From Ignavibacteria bacterium UBA6688 (lineage in GTDB: Bacteria; Bacteroidota; Ignavibacteria; UBA10030), in assembly GCA_002454845.1 (NCBI GenBank), contig DKJQ01000370.1, positions 1 to 7,935 of the forward strand: 7,935 bases of DNA, read 5' to 3'. Below the pieces are notes generated by a model that was not told the DNA's origin, ran no database searches, and was given only the letters and a program-made list of their open reading frames with translations. This document shows positions 7,126-7,935 of the stretch, in pieces. Position 1 is the first letter of the stretch. Each line of letters starts with the position of its first letter. The translations under genes and the position numbers were made by a program.

Positions 7126-7934
7126 AGTGATTTCTTAAGGTCTTCTATTCTATCGTCAATTTCGGCCATTGCTTCGGCAAATTCCTCTTCGTTCGGCGCT
7201 CCGTGGTGCCATTTGGCAATTTTTTCCATGTAGGAGATGCCGAATCCCTTGGTGGTGTATGCAATAATCAATGTGGGCTTGCCACTATCGTAGCTCAGGC
7301 TGTCAAAAGTATTGACCAGGGCCTCCATATTGTTTCCGTCGATCTCTCGTACCTCCCAGCCAAGCGCTTCCCAGCGTTGGCGCATGGGTTCTAACGACAT
7401 GATGTCCTCGGTCCGACCACTGATCTGCAACTCATTTCTGTCGATAATGGCCACGAAATTATCCAATTTATAATGGCTGGCCGACATAGCTGCCTCGTAA
7501 ACAGATCCCTCACCTTGCTCGCCGTCGCCCATGAGAACATAGGTGCGATAGGTCTTCTTGTCCATCTTGGCAGCCTTAGCCAAGCCTACGCCAAAAGAAA
7601 GCCCATGACCCAACGCGCCACTGTTCAGTTCTACTCCAGGGACTTTGTTTGTGGGATGACCTGCGAGTATCGTATTAAAATGCCCATAGGTATTCAATAC
7701 CTTATCGTCAATGAATCCCGCAGCGGCCAGTACGGCATAGAGAGCTTCCACACTATGACCTTTACTCAGGATAAAACGGTCCCTGTTCTCCATTCTTGCG
7801 TTCTTGGGATCGATGTTCATGACATGAAAGTACAAAGCTGTTTCAATTTTTATCGAAGAGAGCGAACCTCCAGTATGCCCCGATTTCGCTGAATAGATGA
7901 TCTCAAGTACTCTTTTCCTGATTTTTTCTGCCTG
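7122..7934 (-). CDS. Transketolase, N-terminal (TPP-binding) subunit, 5' end cut by window edge
   Basis: The frame is open to the right edge, giving 270 visible residues; the family is usually about 270-290, so probably only 5-15 residues are missing. Translating past a fortuitous TTG at 7835 recovers essential sequence: SAKSGHTGGSLSSIKIETAL (visible residues 15-34), the conserved start of the TPP-binding domain. Further motifs are FILSKGHS (54-61), HPTNKVPGVELNSGALGHGL (93-112) and the thiamine-diphosphate/magnesium site GDGEQGEG (136-143), with N168 in DRNELQISG. KGFGISYME and KWHHGAP (about 229-247) close the domain. This half holds the diphosphate and metal site, and the downstream subunit supplies the activating Glu. 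Its TGA overlaps the next ATG, indicating coupled translation. It is the most upstream gene visible, so the operon promoter, if it lies here, is outside the window. Confidence 0.94.
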   Translation of the reverse strand, partial: QAEKIRKRVLEIIYSAKSGHTGGSLSSIKIETALYFHVMNIDPKNARMENRDRFILSKGHSVEALYAVLAAAGFIDDKVLNTYGHFNTILAGHPTNKVPGVELNSGALGHGLSFGVGLAKAAKMDKKTYRTYVLMGDGEQGEGSVYEAAMSASHYKLDNFVAIIDRNELQISGRTEDIMSLEPMRQRWEALGWEVREIDGNNMEALVNTFDSLSYDSGKPTLIIAYTTKGFGISYMEKIAKWHHGAPNEEEFAEAMAEIDDRIEDLKKSL

Positions 7935-7935
7935 T

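Noticed and set aside
7833..7835. TTG at 7835 as start of the transketolase N-terminal subunit.
   Set aside because: The frame continues to the window edge and the upstream residues contain the conserved SGHTGGSLS region, so the true start lies outside the window.

Overview
The window is one long, compact gene cluster read entirely from the minus strand (right to left), with about half G+C throughout. It encodes a pentose-type sugar uptake and catabolism operon. I see no tRNA, rRNA, CRISPR array, insertion sequence or integrase, and no regulator gene. Most gaps are 60-150 bp and two gene pairs overlap by ATGA, so the eight genes probably form one transcription unit or a few closely linked ones. 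Both ends are cut: the first gene lacks its start at the right edge and the last gene lacks most of its body at the left edge.

In transcription order the genes are: (1) transketolase N-terminal (TPP-binding) subunit, 7934-7122; (2) transketolase C-terminal subunit, 7125-6142; (3) an FGGY sugar kinase that resembles glycerol kinase but has altered pocket residues, 6009-4531; (4) a ribose-type periplasmic sugar-binding lipoprotein, 4382-3438; (5) a membrane-anchored DUF2291-family protein, 3377-2745; (6) a two-domain sugar ABC ATPase of the RbsA/MglA type, 2748-1216; (7) an RbsC-type permease, 1206-241; (8) the first 63 residues of an L-fucose/L-arabinose isomerase-like protein, 191-1.

These genes read as a full route. 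The binding protein, ATPase and permease import a free sugar. The isomerase would turn the aldose into a ketose, the kinase would phosphorylate the ketose, and the split transketolase would move a two-carbon unit and deliver the products to central metabolism. The known pathway with the closest logic is non-oxidative D-apiose catabolism (isomerase, apulose kinase, two-subunit apulose-4-phosphate transketolase AptA/AptB). An ordinary or rare pentose is also possible. The substrate is inference; the sequence does not prove it.

The host is a Gram-negative-type bacterium, since it has a lipoprotein-style sugar-binding protein and an ABC importer. Most starts lack a clear Shine-Dalgarno sequence, and the binding protein has a VSC lipobox. 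Both would suit the Bacteroidota/Ignavibacteriota side of the tree, but this placement is tentative.
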